DNA from: Mermis nigrescens
Taxonomy: Eukaryota > Nematoda > Enoplea > Mermithida > Mermithidae
DNA length: 64,000 nucleotides
Reading direction: 5' to 3'
Assembly (NCBI GenBank): GCA_036768485.1
Contig: JAVLUZ010000228.1
Location: 248,001-312,000, forward strand
Shown in pieces: positions 55,493 through 64,000 of the stretch. The position numbers were made by a program, and so were the translations under genes. Within the stretch, counting starts at the first letter, position 1; each line of letters begins with the position of its first letter. The notes below the pieces were generated by a model, which was not told where the DNA came from, did no database searches, and saw nothing but the letters and a program-made list of their open reading frames with translations.

Positions 55493-55825
55493 CTAACCAG
55501 CGAAAAAGCCGTATTTAGATGATCGTCTGACGACTCGCCGCCATTTAATGTCACGCTTAACAGCATATATGGCCCACGGAACGGCCCAGCCTCCGATCAT
55601 TACGCCATAGGGTATAGTTTGCAAGGTTGAGTGAAAAGCGTACTCGGCGTTAGGATAGGGTATATCTCGCATATTATCATCGCAGAAGCCTTGAACTATG
55701 GGAACTTGGAAAAAATTTTTCGCCCAATTCTGGCCCATCTCACTGCTTAATTGAGTGTTACCTAATTGCAGGGGCAGTGACTTCCTAACTGAAGGAAAGA
55801 ATCGATTCAATCGCGTGAGAATCAT
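55493..55825 (-). CDS. Small mitochondrial membrane protein, COX7C-like (tentative)
   Basis: The proposed start is ATG at 55,823-55,825. Exon 1 (55,762-55,825) encodes a presequence-like N-terminus, MILTRLNRFFPSVRKS. A 66 bp GT-AG intron (55,696-55,761) follows, and exon 2 runs to a TAG at 55,493-55,495: 88 residues spliced. The intron is a multiple of three and open, so an unspliced frame reaching back to 55,924 also exists. Exon 2 contains DIPYPN and one hydrophobic segment, IPYGVMIGGWAVPWAIYAV, followed by basic residues. Size, presequence and the GGWAVPW segment before a lysine-rich end recall cytochrome c oxidase subunit 7C (which has FGSGFAAPF and HQLLKK), a single-span subunit of complex IV in the inner membrane. 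The match is weak and other small inner-membrane subunits are possible. Confidence 0.5.
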   Translation of the reverse strand: MILTRLNRFFPSVRKSLPLQLGNTQLSSEMGQNWAKNFFQVPIVQGFCDDNMRDIPYPNAEYAFHSTLQTIPYGVMIGGWAVPWAIYAVKRDIKWRRVVRRSSKYGFFAG

Positions 55826-56064
55826 ACAAAAGGGGCTTTGGGAAGTCAGTCCCATACAGATCTTATAGCATTCAAGCACATAGGGAGGGTGAGAGGGAGT
55901 ATTACCACCCGCTAAAGGGTCCAAAAGTTAGACACTTCCGAGCTATTTGAGCAAAAAAGTGTACTTTTGGACGATTTTATATACATATAGCTCATAACTC
56001 AATTTACTGCAGTAAAAATCATAGAATTTACCCCTCCCTGAAACTGTTCTTTATTCTGTACCAG

Positions 56065-56130
56065 GTCCGTTTTTACATGTACACAGACGGTACTCAAAAG
56101 TCTGTGCATTTTGCACACAGTAAATGCTAG
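56065..56130 (+). pseudogene. Exon-like fragment, paired with 56,756-56,926
   Basis: After TGTACCAG a frame reads VRFYMYTDGTQKSVHF and stops at TAG (56,128). It resembles the frame at 56,756 (RYLYMYEDGPKKSLYI). One may be a decayed duplicate exon of the other. Confidence 0.3.
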
Positions 56131-56755
56131 TGCAGTATCATATGGTACAGTAAGCTTTCTAATTATATAAATATGTACACTTGCTTTTTACCTCTTATAG
56201 TGTACTGTGTCAATTCAATTGTCTCTTAAAATAAAAATTACAAAACTTTATCAGCGTGGCGTCGGAAAATTCTCGTTTCTTTTTGATCTAGATTTTCTGC
56301 GTTTTTAATGACAGACAGTTCTGAAAGCTAAATTTTAGGGAAGCATAAAAAATTTTGTTAAGATATTCTGATTGCCTGAAACACGAATTCGAAACTTTCT
56401 AATGACTAACGAAACCGAAAATTGCCAGACTGGTTCAAAACTATTTCCTTATCTCTCCCATACATTCAAATCAAGTTTAGACTCAACAAACAGAATAAGA
56501 ATGTCTCGATTCGCTAAATCAATATGCACATGAGAAGCACTAAAATATTCTGGCGGATTCAAACTTTTAAACTCAATGCTAGAGCTTCGTAAAGATAAAT
56601 AGAAGTCATCAGCACCGAAAAATATAGATATTTTTTATTTACAAATGCTTGCTGTTGTAAAAAATACAAAACAAATCATTATGCACCTAATTATAACTTA
56701 TTCAAACGCAAAGTTAAGGAAATTTCAGGAGGTCCCTCACATTTTTACTGGTTTT

Positions 56756-56926
56756 GTCCACGAAAGATATTTGTACATGTACGAAGACGGTCCCAAAAAG
56801 TCCTTGTACATCCGAAAAAATCTCTGCCGAATACAAAATGATAAACCGTGCTACTTGACCACAAAATCTCGATTTTGCCAATCACTGGCCAACCTGACCA
56901 TGAGCAACTGTCTTATAGAGGTTTAA
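56756..56926 (+). CDS. Exon-like ORF with YMYxDGxxKS motif, unknown
   Basis: The end of a 93-codon frame (56,645-56,926) reads VHERYLYMYEDGPKKSLY, then a cysteine-containing stretch. Similarity to the fragment 690 bases upstream suggests selection or duplication of a real coding piece. No domain is recognised. The N-terminal part of the long frame may be intronic. Confidence 0.3.
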   Translation, partial: VHERYLYMYEDGPKKSLYIRKNLCRIQNDKPCYLTTKSRFCQSLANLTMSNCLIEV

Positions 56927-57449
56927 GAGAATTTTCGCGCAAACAGAATTCGCAATTTTTTCAAAAAAATCGTAGAAAAGGCGCTGTTTTCATCGTTTTT
57001 GACTAACTGTCTGCGCAAAAGTGCCAAATTTTAGGCGCTTCGCGTCATACAATTTTTGACGACTTATATATTTTGTTAAATGCACTCGAATTTTTCCGAT
57101 ATTTTTCTAATGTTTTTACGTTCCAGAAAGATGAAGCATCGTCAGAAACGCCGAAAAATGATGTTTTGACGTGTATCCACCGCTTTTGAGCCCATTCATT
57201 GCTGCGCTGTGCTGTCCATGTCTGGTTAGCAGCACCCCAGCCAACTTTTGCAATGGCCACAAGACAAACAATAAATGATTTCAAAATATCACGTTTCCTC
57301 TCTGCTCCTTAAAATTTACTGTGCAGAAAGCAAATTATCCCTAAATGAAACTTCATGATCAAATAGATAACATCCATGATGGCGCGTAAAAAATCTTAGA
57401 AAGCGTAGTACCTAATCCTGGAATAATTTAAGACACGGTATGAAGGACT

Positions 57450-57705
57450 CGGCGCCTGGGCATGGGGAGGGAATTGGGGGTATGCACCCCCACCCCCGAG
57501 AAACCAAAACACCCCCTCCCAGAATTCAATTTTTAAAATTTTTTTCGTTTTTATCGCAATTTTTTGATGCCAATGGATAGTGCTCAATGAGAAACGTAAA
57601 TGGTGTTTTTTTCGCCATACCTCCATTTTTAAGGCAATTTTTTGACCTTTGAAAAATCTTGCAACCCCGCGCCCCCAGAATTTTCTTGCTGCCCACGTGG
57701 GCGCA
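57450..57705 (-). mobile_element. GTGGGC hAT-like MITE
   Basis: Left end near GCGCCTGGGCATGGGG, right end GCTGCCCACGTGGGCGCAG. Internal family words are intact (TTTTTTGATGCCAATGGATA). No clean target duplication was found. Confidence 0.75.
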
Positions 57706-58099
57706 GTCTGCGTGATTTCGGTATCACGAAGGCTTCAATTAATTTTCGCAGTTCTTAACCCCTCCCTCAATCGAGAATATTTGATTTTCCTCTAGCGATC
57801 TTTTGTCTGAAAAGTGTTCAGTTTTCAATCCATATATTGGAAAACATCGACTATATTTTGTTCAATTTATTCGACATTTTTTTGCCTTTATGTTCTCGAA
57901 TGCATAAAAGTGTTTTTTGTGGCTATGGCCAAAAACACATATAATACGATTGATTTCACCTCCAATCCCAATGCAGCGCATGTATGCTGGCCAGCCATAG
58001 CTAATGCTTTTTAAACTGAGGTTATCGACAAATTTAAACCGTTTTCTAATTATTCTGACTGCAATTAAATCTAGATTTAGGACCAACTCGTTCCGAAAA

Positions 58100-58275
58100 A
58101 TTTGCCTTATAAACACAAATGGGCAGCCAAGAATTCTGGGTCAGATGGAGAAAATTGCCTGAATAGCACCAAACTTCAATTCTGATGGGACTCTCGATTT
58201 TTTTCGGGGCGGGGGTCCGCCGGATTCTCGGAGGGGGATGGACACAGAATTCCCATGCCCATGTGTTTAGAAATA
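58100..58275. mobile_element. Related short element with ATGGGC ends
   Basis: AACACAAATGGGCAGCCAAG on the left and GCCCATGTGTTTAG on the right are inverted, and the body has CAAGAATTCTGGGTCAG. It shares terminal style but not the core of the GTGGGC MITE. It is perhaps a sister family; one copy only. Confidence 0.45.
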
Positions 58276-59077
58276 CATCCTCTCTAGAAAACAATATAAT
58301 TTAAAGAAGTTGAAATATGTACTTTCATTACGAAGTTACGTGCACTTTTTATAATGCGACCAAGGTTTCGGAGACGGATTTAGACCTGCGGAACTAAATT
58401 TTTTGGGTTTTTTTGCCACTTTTACACCACCCAGAATTCGACTGCTGTCCATGGATAAGTGTCACTCATGCACACTGGGGATAAGCTGCCACTAGGCCTT
58501 TCGAAAGTCATACATTCCCCCGGGGAAATTCGGCTTACCCCCACCCTAAACTTTTAACCACATGCATGTATTATTGTCAAAACTAGGAAACTAGGAGAAA
58601 ATGTGAACTAAGGATGTTCGTTTCAAATTGCACTAACAAAGTACATATTTAGACAATGTCACAGGTAAACAAATTTATATGTAAATCCAACCATTTTTAG
58701 GGGCAATCGACAATAAAACTTGTAATCGGCATTGAAATTTTCGGTTAAGAAGGCAGATATATTAAAATCACCAGAAAAGCTAATCTTGCAATAAAATTTG
58801 GGCGAGGAAATAAAGTCTTAAATGCAAGGGCTCAGGCCTGGGAATGGCGCAAACTGCTGAAATTAGAGTCCAGTCGAAAAATTCCAACGTTTTCGAAAGA
58901 AAATTGAGTGAAAAGTTATACAAAGTGTAAATTTATGAACCACAACGCCAATCGAAACCCAAAGCATAATTTATTGTCAAAAATCGCAGCTAGAGCAACA
59001 AAACGAGATATTATAAATAAAATCAATGGACGAGGAATTTGCCGAAAAATTTGAATATGTATATCATTATCATCGCC
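58276..59077. other. 3' flank of SPCS1 and unremarkable DNA
   Basis: An AATAAA on the minus strand at 58,970-58,975 lies about 100 bases after the SPCS1 stop and could be its polyadenylation signal. Otherwise no feature was seen. Confidence 0.45.
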
Positions 59078-59387
59078 TCATTTCTTCTTCTTGCCACCTT
59101 TGACCCCGGCCGATTGTCCATTCGAAGGTTCTTCGGGTCGCGGTTTTTGCCATTTTAACGGATGCCTGACGGAAAAAAGGCCACGGAGGCAAAATTATAA
59201 GACACGATAGAGCAAAACCGAATCCGACCGTGTAAACGGTATACGAAAATTGCTGCATTATATAACCGACCACAAAACCGATTATTCCGGATACGGTGAT
59301 AATAATTTGGAATATTTTTTCGGCCACGCGCTGACCGTCGAAATCGACGTGGGTGGCGAACGGCAACTTTTTGATTAAATTTTCCAT
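59078..59387 (-). CDS. SPCS1: Signal peptidase complex subunit 1, frameshifted
   Basis: Encodes the small non-catalytic subunit (SPC12) of the ER signal peptidase complex, a two-span membrane protein with both ends cytosolic that helps select signal peptides. From ATG at 59,385-59,387: HVDFDGQRVAEKIFQ (residues ~13-27), hydrophobic segments at about 26-43 and 50-67, then LPPWPFFRQ. This follows the family plan, and length is near the usual ~100. At 59,165 an extra G shifts the frame. In the +1 frame the expected HPLKWQKPRPEEPSNGQS and a lysine-rich tail follow, ending at TGA 59,078-59,080, whereas the original frame reads an unrelated tail to 59,070. A CTTCAG acceptor six bases before the ATG (AG at 59,394-59,395) suggests an upstream exon or a trans-spliced leader. 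Either an assembly error or a recent lesion; no introns are seen inside. Confidence 0.9.
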
Positions 59388-59393
59388 TCTGGC

Positions 59394-59395
59394 CT
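59394..59395 (-). promoter_or_regulatory. Splice acceptor before SPCS1 ATG
   Basis: Minus strand TTATTTCTCCGCTTCAG then GCCAGA and ATGG. Pyrimidine-rich with AG, six bases from the start codon; this position suits a 5' UTR intron or leader trans-splicing. Confidence 0.4.
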
Positions 59396-59793
59396 GAAGC
59401 GGAGAAATAAGGACTGAAAGCGGAGAAAAAATGAGGGAAGCAAAGAAAAAGATGTGAAAATAGAGGCAAAATATATCTAAAAAACGAATGATAAAAAACC
59501 GGTTGAAAAGTTTTCAAAAAAGCACAAGCAAGAAAATATAGATATGCTATTTTGATACTTTCATTGGAAGAAATACTTTCATCGAAAATACTTTCAGTCT
59601 TCTTGGTAGTGATAGGCGACAGTACCCTGCACGCGTTACTCATGATTGCAGTGCAGTATCTACCACTATGAACAGTAGCACTTTAATGCTGGTGTCTGGG
59701 TCTGATGGGACCAAATGCCAAAAATAGCACTGAAAATTTTGATTCTGTGAGTCCATTGATCTGGGTGTCTATCAGATTCTAATGGGTCGAGAC

Positions 59794-60057
59794 CACACAT
59801 GGGCGTGGGGGTTTGGGGGGTATGCACCCCCAGAAGTTGAAATACCCTCCCAGAAATCAAAATACCCCCCCCAGAAATTTTTTTTGCTTTTTTAGCAATT
59901 TTTTGATGCCATTCGATAGTGCTCGATGAGAAACGTCGAGAAATGGTGTTTTTCGCCATACAACCACTTTTAAGACCATTTTTGACCTTTTAAAATTTTT
60001 TCATCCCCTCCAAAAAATTTTTTCACCCCCCCAGAATTTCGGTGCTGCCCACCTATG
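59794..60057 (-). mobile_element. GTGGGC hAT-like MITE, first of three in tandem
   Basis: Ends CACACATGGGC and GCCCACCTATG, flanked by GTCGAGAC at 59,786-59,793 and 60,058-60,065. Confidence 0.92.
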
Positions 60058-60065
60058 GTCGAGAC

Positions 60066-60288
60066 CATAGGTGGGCGCAGCACCAAAGTTCTGAGGGTGC
60101 AAAATTTGTTTAAAGGTCAAGAAACGGCCTTAAAAAGGGTGGTATGGCTTAAAAACACCATTTTTAACGTTTCTAACCAAGCACTATCCATTGGCATTAA
60201 AAAATTGCGAAAAAAATTCCAAAAATTGAATTCTGGCGGAGGGTACTTTGGTTTCTCGGGGGGCATACCAGCCCACAGCCCAGGTATG
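60066..60288 (+). mobile_element. GTGGGC hAT-like MITE, second of three
   Basis: Starts CATAGGTGGGC right after the shared GTCGAGAC and ends GCCCAGGTATG before GTCAAGAC (7/8 match). Opposite orientation to the first. Confidence 0.88.
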
Positions 60289-60296
60289 GTCAAGAC

Positions 60297-60452
60297 CACA
60301 GATGGGCGTGAGCAGGGAATCTGGAGGGGTTCACACTCCCGAAGTTGAAAACTCCCGCGGATTACTGTAGTCACCCAGAGTGCTATTCTTAGTGAAATTT
60401 TTTTGCGATTTCAACCCCCCCCCTCCCAGAATTTGGTTGTTGTCCTTATATG
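60297..60452 (-). mobile_element. Shorter related element, third in the row
   Basis: Starts CACAGATGGGCGTG after GTCAAGAC and ends TGTCCTTATATG before GTTCAGAC. The interior is diverged and partly deleted but keeps C-rich and TTTTTTTGCGATTTC words. Confidence 0.7.
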
Positions 60453-60484
60453 GTTCAGACCCCAAGACACCCTACGCAGTTGTG

Positions 60485-60681
60485 CAGTGGCGGATCTAGG
60501 ATTTTCCTAGGGGGGGCGGTACCCCTAAGGGGAGGGCGGAACCCTGACTTGGGCGGAAAAATTAGCCGTTTTGACCCAAAAATCGCTAAAAATCGCTCAA
60601 AAATGCTTAATTTTTCGCACTATTTTGGGCCAATGGGGGGGGGCGGCCGTCCCCCCCCCCGCCTCCCTAAATCCGCCCCTG
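60485..60681 (+). mobile_element. CAGNGGCGGAT hAT MITE, second copy
   Basis: Starts CAGTGGCGGATCTAGG and ends inverted CAGGGGCGGATTTAGG. The flanks CAGTTGTG and CTGATGTG match at 6 of 8. The interior matches the reverse of 43,748-43,926. Confidence 0.88.
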
Positions 60682-60907
60682 CTGATGTGTGGTCTAAGTC
60701 ATACATGTAACAGCTCATTTTGGGCGGAGAATCCCGATTACTTTAAAGGTGGCAAGGTGGCGGGGGTGGTAAATGACTCCAACTTTCGACCAGAAAAATA
60801 GCAAACAAACACTTAAAAATGGCCAAAAAACGCGTAGAAAGTCGGAGGAATCATGAATTTTCTGACTTCAGTTGGGGGTACATCCAACTTTGGGTGGGGA
60901 TATTACC

Positions 60908-61169
60908 CTAGGTGGGCAGCACGCAAAATTCTGGGGTTGAAAAAATTTTCAAAGGTCAAAAAATGGTCTTAAAAGTGGTCGTAAGGCGAGAAAAACACTT
61001 TTTTCCGACGTTTTCCCATCGAGCACTATCCAATGGCATCAAAAAATCGCCAAAAAAGCAAAATACTTTTCAGAAATCTGAATTCTGGGGGGTATTTTGA
61101 TTTCTGGGGGGTATTTCAACTTCTTGGGGTGCAAACCCCCCAAACCCCTCCACCCACGCCCACGTGTAG
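60908..61169 (+). mobile_element. GTGGGC hAT-like MITE
   Basis: Starts CTAGGTGGGC and ends GCCCACGTGTAG, flanked by ATATTACC at 60,900-60,907 and 61,170-61,177. It belongs to the GGTCTTAAAAGTGGTCGTA subgroup. Confidence 0.9.
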
Positions 61170-61177
61170 ATATTACC

Positions 61178-64000
61178 CCAAACTCGCTCCTATTACATGA
61201 AACATGTGGTCTGAAAAGTTTAAATGGACAAAAAAGTGTCGAAAATTTAGCGTATAGGCAACTTTCGAAAGAATATCTATTTGTTTGGCCGTTTTAAGCC
61301 GTTTTTTGGCCAAAAATTTTAGGTCTTCCGCCTATCTTAAGAATGACGGGTACTCTCCCCAATTTTGAGCCGTTACATGTATAGCATTCCGAATTCTGAG
61401 GAAACAGACCGAAAAAAACTTTTTTTGGTACAAAAGTGATGGGTATGCGCCAGAAACTTTATTCTTTGGTGTTCCCTGCAAAGTTCTTTCATATTAGATC
61501 CAAGATTTAAAAATTCCGAAAAAACTGCTAAAAATCGAGTAAATCAGCAGAAATATAGTCCAAACATCAGTGTATAATGCGAAGTCTCGAACAATCAATA
61601 TTTTGTGCCGAAATATCGCTAAAAACTCTGGAAACAGCGCCTTTTCTACGATATTTCTGTAAGATCAACAGAGGTCTAAAAAAATTTGCGAGAACATGGG
61701 GGCATTTACGGGGATAGGTGAAATTCTTTCAAGAGCGCAAATGGTAATTAATGCGCTAATTCGTCGTAAGTAACAATTAAATTAGAAATAGCTGTAAACT
61801 ATTTGAGAAATCTGTATTTTCCTTAGGCAAAAAATTCGAATTTCGGAATAAGTGAGTTGAAAATTTTTTAAACGTCAAATAGTAGATGCTGCTTGAAATG
61901 AAATTTGTTTTCTGTCACACATTTAATAAATATTTTTAAGGCAATGAGAAAATTGAAATAAGCCTTTTAATATCAAATTGCAGTGTTAGCTTTCGTAAAA
62001 TCGGCCGAATCTAGGTCCTGAATTCAGTCGGTAAATAAGTAGAATATATTGGTGCGAAGTGCAAAAATTTCCTGATACTTTCATGTCAGAATGTCTCGAA
62101 GAACGTTTAAAACACAATCAGTGAATATATTGCAGGCTGCAGTCGTGCGCGCTACTTTAAAAAATGATCTGGAAAATGCAAGCGAATTTTCGCCCATGTA
62201 TTTTTAACCTTTGATTGAGAAGAAATGCTTGAAAACAGATAGAATGGCCTGGTCATAGCGCCCAAAATTTTGTAGCTCTTGTTTGCTTCGAACTCAACAT
62301 ATTTGCTAAAGTTTAAAGGATTCATTATTAGTTTATTCCCTAAAATCGTCACAACACCTCAGGGTCAAGCAACAACTTGGCTATATTTCTTAAATTAAGC
62401 AGTTTTCTCTAGGGGTTGGCGAAATTCATGCCTTTTCCACTACTGGCTATGCCATTGACTGTTGCAGGATCATTTACTTATAAATTATCTTTAAATTTAG
62501 GCTTAGTTTTATTACCATCAGCTATTAATACAATAGAGCTTAATTCAGAAATTTTTAAACATTCAACCCAACACAACCCAAAGGGAAAGGAATTTTTTTC
62601 AAAAAAGAATCAGCGCAGGGCTTCAGGAGCTAAGCTTAAGTAAGAATGACATAATTCTCGGCCGTTCCATGCCATTTATCTGATTTCAGATCATTATTAT
62701 CAATCAAGTGCCACAGAAATGCGCGATGCGCTAAAATACTGTAAAATCTAGGTTATTCTAGTGGACTTGAAGCACTTTTGCAGAAAGTTTTCAATTTTCA
62801 TTTATTTTTCTCATTTTCCTTTGTTTCGGTTGTATTGATGTAATTTTAAATTAGTGTCAAATGTCTCAAATGAAGAGGAGAATAACAAAATTTTATAGCG
62901 CTCCAGTTCAATTGAATTTATAAGAAACGTAAACCATCACAAAGGTCGCACATTCGGCTCAAAAACAGTAGGAAGATTATTAATTCCGGCGCTTTGCACC
63001 ATTCTCATAACCTATTGAGTTTTCATTGTCAAAAGCGGCTTCAGAAATTGGCTAAATTGCTCTATTGAAGGTAGAAAAATCCGCACATATACAATTTAGC
63101 AAGCACGGAAAAATTTTTGTTAGATTTTTACTAAATTTAATGGTATATGGTCAATTCTGATACAGTAATTACGAACATTACATCTCTTTTTATTGAGATG
63201 AGAATTTGTGCAGATATTCAAATTCTAAAACATTTCAAATTTTCTGATTTTCGAAAATTTTCGATCTTTTCACATAAATAAGTCTAAGCCTAAGCCCGAA
63301 TTATTGAAAAATAAAATATTACTCAATTTAGTTCAGGCTTAGGCGGGCCCATTATCCAGAATGAGATAGATTGCTTTTTTTAGCCCAAAATCGTCCATTA
63401 GATTCACATCATGTTTAAGGCAGCTGGGTAGAAAAAATTACAAAGTGTACAGCTCTAGTAGTTATAAAACGTCTTTTTTAGTTCATCCTTTGGTCTCGCT
63501 TGTTTTTAAAAAATTTTGGTCTTCCCCGAATCAAAATCCTGGATATGAGCCTAGGCTTAAGTTATGTGCGTCCATTATGATGCCAGTACATAAACTAAGC
63601 CTGAGTAGTGGGATGTAAAGTGAAATAAATAAAATTTGTATTTTAAAACTACTCAGCTGTAATAAAAATGGATTATCATATTTGTGATCACTGTAAGAAT
63701 TTATCATAGGTATTTCATGAAATTTAGGAAGAATTTCAAAAAATCTTTTCGGAACTGCTTAACTGCAAGTTCCCGAAGGAGTATATAAGTTTCACTGCGC
63801 CGACACAAAAAATACTCGCTCGCTCTGCAATTTTCGCCCAGCTTCACTAATGCTCAATTCATTTCTGGCGCCAATCTGAATCCGAGAATCACTACAAGTC
63901 ATTTGTTCGTAATCAGCGGCCTTGAAAAAGGCAGAAAAATATGTTTTTATCCATAAACCTAAACATTCTAATAAACTGTATAATTCCTGATTCGAAAAAA
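61178..64000. other. AT-rich terminal stretch, no recognised gene
   Basis: Only short frames, including 62,416-62,643, which is hydrophobic at its start but matches nothing I know. At 63,782-63,789 TATATAAG is followed by CTCGCTCGCTCTGC about 30 bases on, a possible promoter. The first ATG after it (63,850) opens only a ten-codon frame, so a spliced gene may begin here and run out of the window. Confidence 0.4.

Noticed and set aside
59155..59643. 162-codon minus-strand frame overlapping SPCS1
   Set aside because: It is another frame of SPCS1 and its upstream region with low-complexity content.

Overview
This is a repeat-dominated piece of an AT-rich animal nuclear genome. A recognisable signal peptidase complex subunit, short GT-AG introns, LTR and non-LTR retrotransposons, hAT-like and TA-target MITEs and a Helitron all point to a metazoan. 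An ecdysozoan invertebrate is likely, but I cannot name the species. Two runs of exactly 100 N (14,846-14,945 and 53,588-53,687) mark assembly gaps of unknown true size. Nothing suggests a prokaryote or an operon.

Layout. Positions 1-5,900 hold dispersed repeats, a tandem repeat (4.6-5.2 kb) and one small exon-like ORF. Positions 5,917-14,845 are a decayed Ty3/Gypsy-type LTR retrotransposon whose 3' LTR runs into a gap. A block resembling an envelope glycoprotein lies between gag and protease, which is an unusual order. Positions 14,946-15,765 are a LINE reverse transcriptase fragment split by two MITEs. Positions 16-23.8 kb hold an 0.8 kb direct-repeat pair flanking about 5 kb with no recognised gene. 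Positions 23.8-42.4 kb are a large foldback structure: two arms of about 5.5 kb in inverted orientation around a 1.8 kb spacer, plus a partial third arm. The right arm carries a young 1,642 bp LTR element with one unrecognised ORF. Positions 44.6-46.6 kb are a GC-rich satellite of ~180 bp units that reverses orientation in the middle. Positions 49,815-51,190 are a non-autonomous Helitron containing two minisatellites. From 52 to 61 kb there are many copies of a hAT-like MITE.

Host genes are sparse. The firm one is SPCS1 (59,078-59,387, minus), which carries an apparent one-base frameshift. A probable small mitochondrial inner-membrane protein gene with a 66 bp intron lies at 55,493-55,825 (minus) and resembles COX7C only weakly. 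A few exon-like fragments (5,641-5,799; 53,814-53,877; 56,065-56,130; 56,756-56,926) are tentative.

The best leads are the gag-env-like-pro-pol order, the young LTR element with an unknown ORF, the giant foldback with its repeated ~22 bp palindrome, the orientation-switching satellite, the Helitron whose minisatellites are open in frame, and tandem MITEs sharing 8 bp target duplications. All repeat alignments were made by eye.
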